DNA of 64,000 nucleotides from Myxococcales bacterium (GTDB taxonomy: Bacteria > Myxococcota_A > Polyangia > Polyangiales > Ga0077539). The stretch lies in the NCBI GenBank assembly GCA_013298625.1, contig JAAFIF010000007.1, forward strand, positions 94,377-158,376. Direction: 5' to 3'. A program made the translations under genes and the position numbers. Under the pieces are notes generated by a model. It ran no database searches. It saw nothing but the letters and a program-made list of their open reading frames with translations, and was not told the DNA's origin. Below are positions 35,906-44,212 of the stretch, piece after piece. Position 1 is the first letter of the stretch. Each line of letters starts with the position of its first letter.

Positions 35906-37456
35906 TCAGTTCGCGGGGAAGGCGGTCCAGCCCGTGGTCCAGTTGTCCGCGCCGCTCGCGCCGGGGCGCACCGCGCCGACGAAGGTCGCCGTCGCGTCGA
36001 AGCCCATGGGGGGCGTGGCCGCTCCGCTCGCGCACGCCGAGCCCATGGCAGGAGCGAAGTTGGGGTTGGTCGTGTCCGTCGCGCGCTCGATCATCGGGTT
36101 GACGTCGAAGCGGTTGGACCACATCGCGTCGCGGAAGAGCATGTTCTCGTCGAGCGCCGGCGTGCCCTCGGCGGCCGACGACGAGAGGTCCGTGAAGTGG
36201 GTCATCCCGTCGGCGCCGTTGTTGAAGAAGATCGAGTTGCGGACGAACAGCGTCGCCGGCGTCGCGCGCGCGAGCGTGGCGGTCGCGTTGTCGATCACGT
36301 CGATCGCGCCCTGCTTGTACTCCATCACCAGCACGTTGTGGATCGCGCCTGCGGTGCCGCGGCGAAGGACGATCGCGGGCTGCGTGTACGGCTCTGCGCC
36401 AGCGGCGCCGATGATCGAGAGGTTGTAGAGCGTCGGCGACGAGCGCGGCGCGGCGTCGTTGTTCGCGCTGTTGTTGTCCGCTTCGATTCCGCGCGGGTCG
36501 CTCTCGCCCGAGGTGGGCGGAGACTGGATCACCACGAACTGCGCGCGGCCGCTCCAGCCGAAGTCCCAGTCGAGGCCGTCGTCGTCCTGCTGCGTGGCGA
36601 TCAAGTGCGTGGCGTTGTGCGTCCCGCCGAAGAACTCGAACGCGTCGTCCGCGGCCTGGTGCACTTGAACGTAGTCGATGGTGGTGCCCGTCCCGCAGCC
36701 GCCCGTGGTGAGCCCGTTGAGCTCGTTGCCCATCGAGATGCCCTGCCCCGCGAACTCGATGCGCACGTAGCGCACGGTCCCGCAGTTGTGCGCCGGGTCG
36801 CTGCCGCCGTAGTTGCCGCGCGAGTCGCTGGCCTCGATGCCCTCGATGTTGTTGGTGCCCATCGCCGCGCCCGACCCCGTCACGTTGATGGGCGCAGCGC
36901 CGAGCAGGACGAGTCCGGCCCAGTCGCCCTGGCGGCGCATGCCCGCAGGATTCGCGCTGCTGAACACGATCGGCTGCGCGCGCGTGCCCTGCGCGTCGAT
37001 CCGCGCGCCGCGGGTGACCACCACGGCCGCGCCCATTCCGAGGCCCGTGATCTTGGTGCCCGCGGTGATCGTGAGCGTCCCGCCGCGCACAAAGGTGAGG
37101 CCCGTGATGCGCCACTCTTTCGAGCAGTCCCACGTGCGATCACCCATCAGATCGCCAGGCGTCACCATCTCGACCGGCGGGTTCGCAGGGCACGAGGGGC
37201 CCCCGCTGTCCGGCGTCGCGTCGGGCGCGCTGCCATCGGGCGCGCTGCCATCGGGCGCGCTCGCGTCGGGCTGCGCGACGTCTTCGGTCACGGTCACGTC
37301 GGGCTGCGAAGAGCCGTCGGGCTGCGCGCCGGCCTCCGCAGTGGCGTCGGGGCGCGGGTTGGCGACGTCCATCGCCTCCATTCGACCAGGGCATCCAGCG
37401 ACGAAGCTCACGAGCGACAGCAACGCGAGCGGCGAACGGTAGCGCAGAGTGTTCAT
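35906..37456 (-). CDS. Lipoprotein with parallel beta-helix-like domain
   Basis: 516 residues. Lipobox FVAGC, then an Asp/Pro/Ala stalk (QPDASAPDGSAPDGSAPD), then ~430 residues of regularly spaced beta strands with Gly/Asn turns. Recurrent landmarks are ITGLTFVRGGTLTITAG, GDWAGLVLLG, NNIEGIEA, RYVRIEFAGQG, GTTIDYVQVHQAADDAFEFF and DDDGLDWDFG. This is a conserved family of exported proteins of unknown function in Myxococcota and Bacteroidota. Right-handed beta-helices often bind polysaccharide, but no catalytic set is seen. ATG 37454-37456 follows a GGAGAAA site. The stalk is encoded by short in-frame DNA repeats near 37200-37260. Convergent with the Clp gene (36-bp gap). Confidence 0.8.
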   Translation of the reverse strand: MNTLRYRSPLALLSLVSFVAGCPGRMEAMDVANPRPDATAEAGAQPDGSSQPDVTVTEDVAQPDASAPDGSAPDGSAPDATPDSGGPSCPANPPVEMVTPGDLMGDRTWDCSKEWRITGLTFVRGGTLTITAGTKITGLGMGAAVVVTRGARIDAQGTRAQPIVFSSANPAGMRRQGDWAGLVLLGAAPINVTGSGAAMGTNNIEGIEASDSRGNYGGSDPAHNCGTVRYVRIEFAGQGISMGNELNGLTTGGCGTGTTIDYVQVHQAADDAFEFFGGTHNATHLIATQQDDDGLDWDFGWSGRAQFVVIQSPPTSGESDPRGIEADNNSANNDAAPRSSPTLYNLSIIGAAGAEPYTQPAIVLRRGTAGAIHNVLVMEYKQGAIDVIDNATATLARATPATLFVRNSIFFNNGADGMTHFTDLSSSAAEGTPALDENMLFRDAMWSNRFDVNPMIERATDTTNPNFAPAMGSACASGAATPPMGFDATATFVGAVRPGASGADNWTTGWTAFPAN

Positions 37457-37570
37457 TGCGTTTCTCCGCGCGGAGTTGTGACAGCGCCGCGTGCCAGACT
37501 CGCGACACGGCCGTGTCCGCGAGAGGACAATTTCGAGAACCCCCTCTTCACGTGTATAGACGACGGGACC

Positions 37571-38005
37571 TTGGCTGCTCCTCCACGATTCACCGTCGAG
37601 CTCCGCGTCGGCAGGCTGCTCGAAGCGAGGATCTTCTCGCTCAAGACCGCAGAAGACGTCGTCGAGTACGGCGCTGCGATCGCGGCGGGCGTCGCCAAGG
37701 CGCCAGCGACGGTCATGCCGATCTTGTGCGCCGATCACCGCCCGGTGCGCGTGTATCCGCAGCCCGCAGCGGACCGGCTGACCGAGATGTTCAAGCGCAA
37801 CAACACGCGGCTCGCGCACGCGGCGCTGGTGATCGACCCGGCCAACGCGACGCTGCTGCTGCAGCTCGAGCGCATCGTGCGCGAGGCCAACTACGAGCGG
37901 CGCAAGGTGTTTCGCGACGCGGCCTCGACGCTCGCGCACCTCGGGACAGTGCTCGACAGCGCCGAGCGCGCGAGGGCCGCGGCGTTTCTCGCAGAGTGGG
38001 TCTGA
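37571..38005 (+). CDS. Small cytoplasmic protein of unknown function
   Basis: 144 residues from a TTG start at 37571. The reading frame is longer upstream but overlaps the lipoprotein promoter region and changes composition there. The sequence alternates strands and helices (FTVELRVGRLLEARIFSL, VMPILCADHRPVRVYP, HAALVIDPANATLLLQLERI) in a way that recalls STAS/SpoIIAA-like small domains of myxobacteria. There is no signal peptide. It is divergent from the beta-helix lipoprotein and convergent with the 38010 gene (4-bp gap). Start uncertain; function unknown. Confidence 0.55.
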   Translation: MAAPPRFTVELRVGRLLEARIFSLKTAEDVVEYGAAIAAGVAKAPATVMPILCADHRPVRVYPQPAADRLTEMFKRNNTRLAHAALVIDPANATLLLQLERIVREANYERRKVFRDAASTLAHLGTVLDSAERARAAAFLAEWV

Positions 38006-38009
38006 CCGA

Positions 38010-38549
38010 TCACTCGTCGCTGTCTGCGACGGCGGCGGGCGCGCGCACGGTCACGACCGTCTCGTTGGGCGCGAGGCGGCGGGCTTGCGCTCCGCACCGA
38101 GCGGACTCGATCGACAGGACGCTCGCGCGCTGGCGATAGATCTGCAGCAAGCGAAACGAGTGCTCTCTGCGCGCGTGATCGCCGACCACGATCGCGTCGT
38201 CGAGCGCGACGTGGCTCTCTCCGGACGCCGTCACGAGCCAGTCGAGCTGCGTGAGCCGGTCGAAGAGGCACTGGTACCGCGGAAGATCTCGGCCGCGGCG
38301 CGCCTCGACGAGCAGCGCCGATGCGCGGTTGCGATCGAGCTCGACGGCGAGGCGAAGCTGGGCTCCTTCGCGTCGGCGACCCGCGATCTGCTCGGCGGTC
38401 ATCGGCGCGGGGCCGCTCGGCGCGCGGGCGGAGTCGCACGGCGGACAGCCCTCGCCGCAGCGGCGCGGGGAGGACTGAGCGCCCGCCATCGAGGCCCACG
38501 AAATCAAGACGACCGAAGCGAGCGCGGCGAGCGAGCGACGAGCGAACAT
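38010..38549 (-). CDS. Exported protein of unknown function
   Basis: 179 residues. A signal peptide (MFARRSLAALASVVLISWAS, cleavage near MAGAQ) is followed by CGEGCPPC and then an Arg-rich helical region, two Cys (YQCLFD, ARCGAQ) and a beta-like end (NETVVTVRAP). Likely periplasmic. It follows the molybdopterin enzyme gene in the same direction by 32 bp, so it may be co-transcribed with it. No recognised domain. Confidence 0.6.
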   Translation of the reverse strand: MFARRSLAALASVVLISWASMAGAQSSPRRCGEGCPPCDSARAPSGPAPMTAEQIAGRRREGAQLRLAVELDRNRASALLVEARRGRDLPRYQCLFDRLTQLDWLVTASGESHVALDDAIVVGDHARREHSFRLLQIYRQRASVLSIESARCGAQARRLAPNETVVTVRAPAAVADSDE

Positions 38550-38581
38550 GCCGCGTACGATGCGCGCCCGAGCGGGGACAT

Positions 38582-40732
38582 TCAGGGGGCGGGCTCGATG
38601 GTGACGGGGACGCCCGAGAGCGCGGCGGTTCCGCTCAGGGGGTCGACGAGGTGATCGTCGGTGACGGCGTTGATGCTGGCGCCGGGGTGGGCGCGGGCGA
38701 CGCGGAGCTGGCTCTGCGGGTCATCGTGGCCCCATCCGTGCGGGAGGCTCACGACGCCGGGCGCCACTTCGTCGCTGACCTCGACAGGAACGGTGACCGA
38801 GCCCGAGCGCGAGCGCAGGGTGACGCGGTCGCCGGTGGCGACAGCGTGGCGGGCGGCGTCCTCGGGGTGCACGAGCAGCGTGCACGGGTCGCGCCCCTTC
38901 ACGAGCCGCAGCGAGTTGTGCATCCACGAGTTGTTGCTGCGGAGCTGCCTGCGGCCGATGAGCACGAGCGATCCTGGGCTCTCTCGCTCGTTTTGCAGGG
39001 CGTTCTTCAGTCGTTGCACGTCGCGCGCGTACACGTCGGGCACGAGTCGAACGCGCTTGTTCGCGGTCCACAGCCGCGCGGGCAGCACCGAACGCAGCGG
39101 GCCGAGGTCGAGCCCGTGGGGGTGCGCTTCGAGCTTGGCGAGCGAGAGGTTCTCGGGGCGAAGGGCGCCGTAGGGTCCTGCGCGCAGCAGAGCGTCGACG
39201 ATGGCGCGCGGGCCGAGGGCGCGCGCGGCGCGGAGGGCGAGCGCGCTGGCGCGGTCCTTGGCGCTCGAGCGAGACTCGTGCAGCGAGAGGGCGAGCAGCG
39301 AGAGGACGTCGAAGTCGGACTTGACCCCAGAGGGCGGATCGACCGCGGGATTTGCATAGCGAATCGCATTGCGCACCGAGAGCAGATAGAACGCGAGGTC
39401 GGTGTGCGCGCGCTCGATCCCGACGCTGGTCGGCAGGATCAAGTGCGCGTGGCGGGTGGTCTCGTTGCGGTAGATGTCGATCGAGGCCATGAACTCGAGG
39501 TTGGGCAGCGCGCGCGCGAGGCGAGCGCCGTTGGGCGTCGAGAGGACGGGGTTTCCTGCGAAGGTGACGAGCGCGCGGATCTGGCCATCGCCAGGGGTGT
39601 CGATCTCTTCAGCGAGCGTGGCGGACGGAAGCTCTCCGCCGAACTCGGGCAGACCGCGGACGCGCGAGCGAAACTTGTCGTAGTGCCCGCGCTGACCGAT
39701 CGCCGCAGAGACGCGCAAGAGATCGATGGCGGGCTCGGCGAACATGGCGCCGCCCTCGCGGTCGAGCGCGCCGATCGCGACGTTGAGCGCGTTGAGCAGC
39801 CACGCTGCGACCCCGCCGAACTCTTGCGTGCACACGCCGAGGCGGCCGTAGACGACGGCGCGCGGAGCGCTCGCGAGGGCCCGAGCGAGGGCGCGGATCT
39901 TGTCCGGGGCGACGCCGCAGCGCGCGGCGACTCTCTCAGGAGAAAACCAGGACACAATGGATCGCAGCGCGTCCCATCCGTCGGTGAACGAGCGCAGTCG
40001 ACCGGGGTTGGTGAGCCCTTCGTCGAAGAGCGTGTGCAGGACGGCGAGCAGAAAGAACGCGTCGCCGCCGGGGCGCATGAACACGTGTTCGTCCGCGTGC
40101 TCGGCGGTCTCGGTGCGACGCGGGTCGAAGACGGTGATGCGGCCGCCGCGGGCGCGGATGGCCTCGAGGCGGGCGCGGACGTTTCCTGCGGTGAGAAAGC
40201 TGCCGTTGGACGCGTAGGGGTTGGCGCCGAGGATCCAAAGGTGGTCGCAGCGATCGACGTCGGGCACCGAGAACATGAGCTGGTGGCCGAACATCTCGAG
40301 CGACGCGAGCATGTGCGGGAGCTGGTCGACCGAGGTCGCCGAGAACTTCGATCGAGCCTTCAGCGCGCGGGCGAAGAAGGGAAACATCAGCGTCGCCGTG
40401 TGGCTGTGGACCGTGGGATTTCCCACGTAGAGCGCGACCGAAGCGGGGCCGTATTGTTTGCGCACGGCCTCGACGCGCTCGACGAACTCAGCGACGGCGT
40501 GGTCCCACGGGACGGGCTCGAAGCGGTCGCCCACGCGGCGCAGCGGCTCGCGAACGCGGTCGGGGTCGCTCGCGAGGTCTCCGAGCGCTGCTGCCTTGGG
40601 GCAGATGTGTCCGCGGCTAAACGGGTCGAGCCCGTCTCCGCGCACGCGGGTGACGGCGTTGGCTTCGACCTCGAGCTCGACGCCGCAGACGGCCTCGCAG
40701 AGGTTGCACGTGTGAAACCGCGATCGGGACAT
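38582..40732 (-). CDS. Molybdopterin-dependent oxidoreductase with [4Fe-4S] cluster
   Basis: 716 residues of the formate dehydrogenase/nitrate reductase (DMSO reductase) superfamily, which transfers electrons or oxygen atoms at a bis-MGD molybdenum or tungsten site. The N-terminus has the cluster ligands CNLCEAVC and GHICPKA (Cys 9, 12, 16, 44). Cofactor-binding landmarks include ALYVGNPTVH, LWILGANPYASN, GRITVFDPRRTETAEHAD and, near the C-terminus, HPEDAARHAVATGDRVTLRS and LPHGWGHDD. There is no Tat signal before the first Cys, so it is probably cytoplasmic. The ATG at 40730-40732 was chosen because the cluster motif starts six residues later. No partner subunit or cofactor gene is next to it. 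Substrate unknown. Confidence 0.92.
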   Translation of the reverse strand: MSRSRFHTCNLCEAVCGVELEVEANAVTRVRGDGLDPFSRGHICPKAAALGDLASDPDRVREPLRRVGDRFEPVPWDHAVAEFVERVEAVRKQYGPASVALYVGNPTVHSHTATLMFPFFARALKARSKFSATSVDQLPHMLASLEMFGHQLMFSVPDVDRCDHLWILGANPYASNGSFLTAGNVRARLEAIRARGGRITVFDPRRTETAEHADEHVFMRPGGDAFFLLAVLHTLFDEGLTNPGRLRSFTDGWDALRSIVSWFSPERVAARCGVAPDKIRALARALASAPRAVVYGRLGVCTQEFGGVAAWLLNALNVAIGALDREGGAMFAEPAIDLLRVSAAIGQRGHYDKFRSRVRGLPEFGGELPSATLAEEIDTPGDGQIRALVTFAGNPVLSTPNGARLARALPNLEFMASIDIYRNETTRHAHLILPTSVGIERAHTDLAFYLLSVRNAIRYANPAVDPPSGVKSDFDVLSLLALSLHESRSSAKDRASALALRAARALGPRAIVDALLRAGPYGALRPENLSLAKLEAHPHGLDLGPLRSVLPARLWTANKRVRLVPDVYARDVQRLKNALQNERESPGSLVLIGRRQLRSNNSWMHNSLRLVKGRDPCTLLVHPEDAARHAVATGDRVTLRSRSGSVTVPVEVSDEVAPGVVSLPHGWGHDDPQSQLRVARAHPGASINAVTDDHLVDPLSGTAALSGVPVTIEPAP

Positions 40733-40766
40733 GGCGCCCGCGAGGGTAGCGCACGTTCGAGCTGCG

Positions 40767-41783
40767 TTACCGTTGCGCGCGGGTGAAGCGAGAGAGCTCG
40801 GCGGCGCGGCGCGCGGTGATGTCGTCGAGCGTGAACACCTCTTGGCCGACGGGCGAAATGAGCACGCCATAGCCGCCGCGGTACACGATGGGCGTCGGCG
40901 TCGCGTATTCAGCGCGGATGACGCTCTCGACGCGCTGCCACGGCGCGTCTGTGCCGCGCAGGACGAGCGCGCGGAGGTCGGAGGTGAGCCTGCGACGCTC
41001 CCAGCGATCGCGGCCGGCGACCTGGCGAGCGAGCAGCGGGCCGTCGCTCCACGACTGCAAGAGCAGCGCGCGCGCGCCCTCGACCTCGGTGACGCTCGCG
41101 AGCCGCGCGTAGCGACCGGCGATGGTGCTCTCGCCGCGCCAGCCGCCGGACGATTGATCCTCTTCGCAGACGAACCACTCTTCGCCGATGCGACGACGCG
41201 ACGAGGAGCCGACCCACGCGCGCAGCGGCGTCCACAGCGGCGCGTACTCGAAGCACGAGCGGGCCATGTTCGTGGCAAAGACGCTCATTGGACGGTCGAA
41301 CACGACGCGCTCGACCTCTCCCTGCGGGCCGGCGAAGACGATCACCCGCTGGCCGACGGCGATGGGGTGCGTCTGCGCTGCGGAGCCCTCGCGCCAGTGG
41401 CCGCGCGCCACGTCGACGGAGATCGCGCGCAGCGCCTGGCGCTCGACGCTGAGCACCCGCGCGCGGCCAGCGATCACGCAGTCGATGTTCGACGGCCCGG
41501 ACGCGATGATCTCGGCTTCGTTCAACGCGGGGATCGAGGACCGCGCAGCCTCGCGACGGTAGGACACGACCAGGTCGAACTCGTCGTTGACCGCGAACGC
41601 TCGGTCCGTATCGACGCGCTTCGATCGCCCCGAAGGCGTGCTGTGCGCGCGGGCCGGGCGCTCGTCGAGGTCGCCGAAATAGTGCGCGCACCCCGCGAAG
41701 AGCGACGCCCCTGCGGCGCACAGCAGCGCGCGCGCGCGCTTCGAAGCGAAGGTGTTCTGCGTCCCCACTGATGTCCCGCGCAT
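40767..41783 (-). CDS. Lipoprotein of unknown function
   Basis: 338 residues with an N-terminal signal ending LFAGC (Cys 32; the leader is long, so a later start is possible). The mature part has SYRREAARSS, a central beta-rich region (VIAGRARVLSV, GQRVIVFAGPQGEVERVVF), two Cys about 40 residues apart, and a C-terminal part with RGGYGVLISPVGQEVFTLD. No recognised domain. It lies 34 bp upstream of the molybdopterin enzyme gene and 36 bp downstream of the sulfatase-fold gene, all leftward, so the three may form one transcript. Confidence 0.6.
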   Translation of the reverse strand: MRGTSVGTQNTFASKRARALLCAAGASLFAGCAHYFGDLDERPARAHSTPSGRSKRVDTDRAFAVNDEFDLVVSYRREAARSSIPALNEAEIIASGPSNIDCVIAGRARVLSVERQALRAISVDVARGHWREGSAAQTHPIAVGQRVIVFAGPQGEVERVVFDRPMSVFATNMARSCFEYAPLWTPLRAWVGSSSRRRIGEEWFVCEEDQSSGGWRGESTIAGRYARLASVTEVEGARALLLQSWSDGPLLARQVAGRDRWERRRLTSDLRALVLRGTDAPWQRVESVIRAEYATPTPIVYRGGYGVLISPVGQEVFTLDDITARRAAELSRFTRAQR

Positions 41784-41819
41784 GCCGCTCGAAGGGGTAC
41801 CACGATGCGCGACTGAAGA

Positions 41820-43259
41820 TCAGCGCGCGGGGCGCCACTGGTCCGGGGCGACGTCGCGCCAACGCGTGCGCTCTGCGCGAAAGCGCTCGATCGCCGCCGC
41901 GCGGCGCGGGTCCGTGCGCGGCAGCTGCGAGCGCTGCTCGGGGTCCGCGCGCAGGTCGTACACGAAGAAGGTCCCGTCGTTGTCGCCGCGAGAAATAGTC
42001 GAGAGGTCGCCGTCGATGCGCGCGCGCCAACGGTCGTTGTCGCTGGTCTGCGGAAGGTCCACCCAGACGGGGCGCGCCGGGACTTCTGCGCCTTCGAGCT
42101 CGGGGCGCAGCGAGACGCCCTGAAGGTCCGACGGAGGAGCAAAGCCCATCAAATCAAGAATCGTCGGCGCGAGGTCCAAGTGGCTCCGCGCGACGTCGAT
42201 GCTGCGCGCCGCCGCGCCCGGAACGACGAAGATCCACGGGACGCGGACGAGCTCTTCCCAGAGGTAGAACCCGTGGCGAAAGTGCCCGTGCTCGCCGAAG
42301 GACTCGCCGTGGTCCGCGGACACGATGATGGCGGTGCGCTCGGCCCAGGGCTGCTGCTGGACGAAGGCGAGCAAGCGGGCGATGTGCTGATCGGTGAACC
42401 ACACTTCGCTGAGGTAATTCGCTCGCGATCCGCGGGCGACCGTCGGCGCGGGCGCGCCTCGGTGCCGTCGGTACTCGTCGTGCGGGTCCATGAAGTGCGC
42501 GTGCAGAAACCACGGGCGATCGGCGGCGGCCGAGACAGCGGGCTCGCCGAGCAGACGCTCGATGAGCGCTTCGATGCGGTCGCTGGTGACCTCGACGTCC
42601 GTGGTCTGGTTGCGCACGAGGCCGGGGACGACCTCCCAGCGCGCGAAGCCCTGCTCGAGCCCAGAGCCTCCGCGGCGAAAATAGAAGTGCGCGTGCGCGG
42701 CCATCGTGTGGGCGCCGAGCGCGCTCAGCCGCTCGGCGAGCATGAGGGCGCTGGGGCGGTATTCGCCGAAGAAATAACCGTCGCGAGGGAGCTCGCCGGG
42801 CATGCGGCCGCCGTACATTCCGCCGACGGACATCGACGTGTACGAGCTGAGCGCGTAGGCCCTGGTGTACGTCACGCCGCGGCGCGCGAGGGCCATGAGC
42901 GTTGGCGCGAAGCTCGTCGGGTCCTCGCCAAACGCCGCAGCAAGCGCGCCGCGCGGGTGCAGCACGTCCGATCGCAAGCTGTCGATCGTGAGGTAGAGGA
43001 CGTTGTACGCGCGACGCGCTCCGCTGCTCCCTCCGCTGTCGCGCTGCGCCGCGTCGATCGCTCGCTCGCTCGTCGCTGCGTCAGAGATGGAATCGCTCGC
43101 CCCGTCGAAGCGCTGTGCTTGCGACGATGACTGCGACCCGCGGCGATCCTCAGCGGACGACGGAGAGTGGGGCTTATTGGGACAGGCCCAAAGCGTGCAC
43201 AGCGCGAAGAGTGCGCAGAGAGAGTTGCGTTGCGCCAAGGCGAGCAATGCTACCCTCAC
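41820..43259 (-). CDS. Sulfatase-superfamily lipoprotein
   Basis: 479 residues. GTG 43257-43259 gives MRVALLALAQRN and a signal ending LWAC. The alkaline-phosphatase/sulfatase core starts YNVLYLTIDSLRSDV (metal Asp), followed by ARRGVTYTRAYALSSYTSMS, HAHFMDPHDEY, VSADHGESFGEHGHF (Asp-His metal ligands) and later PTILDLMGF. The nucleophile position has SYTSMS, not the CxPxR or SxPxR needed for formylglycine, so it cannot be a classical sulfatase; Thr or Ser would serve, as in phosphoglycerol transferases or related hydrolases. Start faces the 43265 gene with only five bases between. Localised outside the cytoplasm. Substrate unknown. Confidence 0.8.
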   Translation of the reverse strand: MRVALLALAQRNSLCALFALCTLWACPNKPHSPSSAEDRRGSQSSSQAQRFDGASDSISDAATSERAIDAAQRDSGGSSGARRAYNVLYLTIDSLRSDVLHPRGALAAAFGEDPTSFAPTLMALARRGVTYTRAYALSSYTSMSVGGMYGGRMPGELPRDGYFFGEYRPSALMLAERLSALGAHTMAAHAHFYFRRGGSGLEQGFARWEVVPGLVRNQTTDVEVTSDRIEALIERLLGEPAVSAAADRPWFLHAHFMDPHDEYRRHRGAPAPTVARGSRANYLSEVWFTDQHIARLLAFVQQQPWAERTAIIVSADHGESFGEHGHFRHGFYLWEELVRVPWIFVVPGAAARSIDVARSHLDLAPTILDLMGFAPPSDLQGVSLRPELEGAEVPARPVWVDLPQTSDNDRWRARIDGDLSTISRGDNDGTFFVYDLRADPEQRSQLPRTDPRRAAAIERFRAERTRWRDVAPDQWRPAR

Positions 43260-43264
43260 GCGCG

Positions 43265-44212
43265 GTGAGCGAGGACAACAACGACGAGAGCGCGGCGCCA
43301 CAGGCGGCGAAGGTGCTCGCGCTCCCTGTCGCCGAGCGCAGGGTGATCGTCCTGGCCCCAGCGAGCACGTCGAGCGTGCGCAGCGCGGTCGATTGGAAGC
43401 TGCTCGCTGCGACCGGCGCTGCGGCGATGATGGGGCCCGCGCTCGCTCCGGCGCTCGCAACGGGCGCGCTCGTCGCGCGCGCGCTCGACAAAGACGGCGA
43501 AGCAGCGAAGAGCTTCGCCCGGCGACTGGCCCGCGAAGTGGCGAAGGTCATCCCCAACGCGAGCGCGCAGAGCGCGGTGCGATCCGCGGCGAGTGCGGGC
43601 GCGCTGATCGTCGCAGCCGACGTCGCAGAGCGCGAGCTCGTGTTCTCGCCGGGGCATCCGAGGATCGACCACGCGTACGCAGCACATCCGCTCGCGACCG
43701 AGCGGTACTTGCCCGTCGCGCAGTTTCATCAGCAGCTGTTCGAGCAGAAGGCCAGCGAGCTCGTGACGCTGCTCGCCTCGCTCGGCGCGACCCACGTCCG
43801 CGTGCGCGCAGCGCGAGGCTACCGCGAGGCCGCTGGCTTCTCGCTCGGCGCGTCGGTCGCCGTCGAGTCCATGAGCGCGCAGGACGGCGGCTCGCGCAAC
43901 AAGACCGAGGCGCAGTCGTTCGCGGCCGAAGAGACCTTCGTTGCGCGCGGCGCGCCGAGGGTCGCCGACGGGCTCGTGTGGTATCCGCACGAGCCGAGCT
44001 GGCAGGCGCTCGCGCGGCGCCGCATCGAGTTTGGATCGAGCACATTTCGCATCGAGCTCTCGTACGACGAGGACTTCGGCGTAGACGGCGGGCTGGTGGC
44101 GGCGCTCGAAGGCGTCGGCATCCGCGTCGGAGGCTCGTTTCGCGCGTTCGAACGCACCCGCTGGGAGTTCGAAGGCACATTCGCACCCATCGCAGCACAG
44201 GAGCATCCGTGA
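43265..44212 (+). CDS. Conserved protein of unknown function
   Basis: 315 residues from GTG 43265 (an ATG at 43247 is also possible). An Ala/Gly-rich segment (LLAATGAAAMMGPALAPALA) may be a weak membrane-interacting helix. The remaining sequence has ELVFSPGHPRIDHAYAAHPL, then a helix (FHQQLFEQKASELVTLLASL) and alternating strands with a Trp-rich VWYPHEPSWQALARRR. I do not recognise the family. The stop overlaps the start of the 44209 lipoprotein (GTGA), so the two are translationally coupled and probably act together. Divergent from the sulfatase-fold gene. Confidence 0.65.
   Translation: MSEDNNDESAAPQAAKVLALPVAERRVIVLAPASTSSVRSAVDWKLLAATGAAAMMGPALAPALATGALVARALDKDGEAAKSFARRLAREVAKVIPNASAQSAVRSAASAGALIVAADVAERELVFSPGHPRIDHAYAAHPLATERYLPVAQFHQQLFEQKASELVTLLASLGATHVRVRAARGYREAAGFSLGASVAVESMSAQDGGSRNKTEAQSFAAEETFVARGAPRVADGLVWYPHEPSWQALARRRIEFGSSTFRIELSYDEDFGVDGGLVAALEGVGIRVGGSFRAFERTRWEFEGTFAPIAAQEHP

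Noticed and set aside
37571..38005. Extending this gene upstream to 35885 (706 codons)
   Set aside because: Upstream sequence is antisense to the beta-helix lipoprotein and Arg/Ala/Val-rich shadow; only the last ~144 codons look coding.
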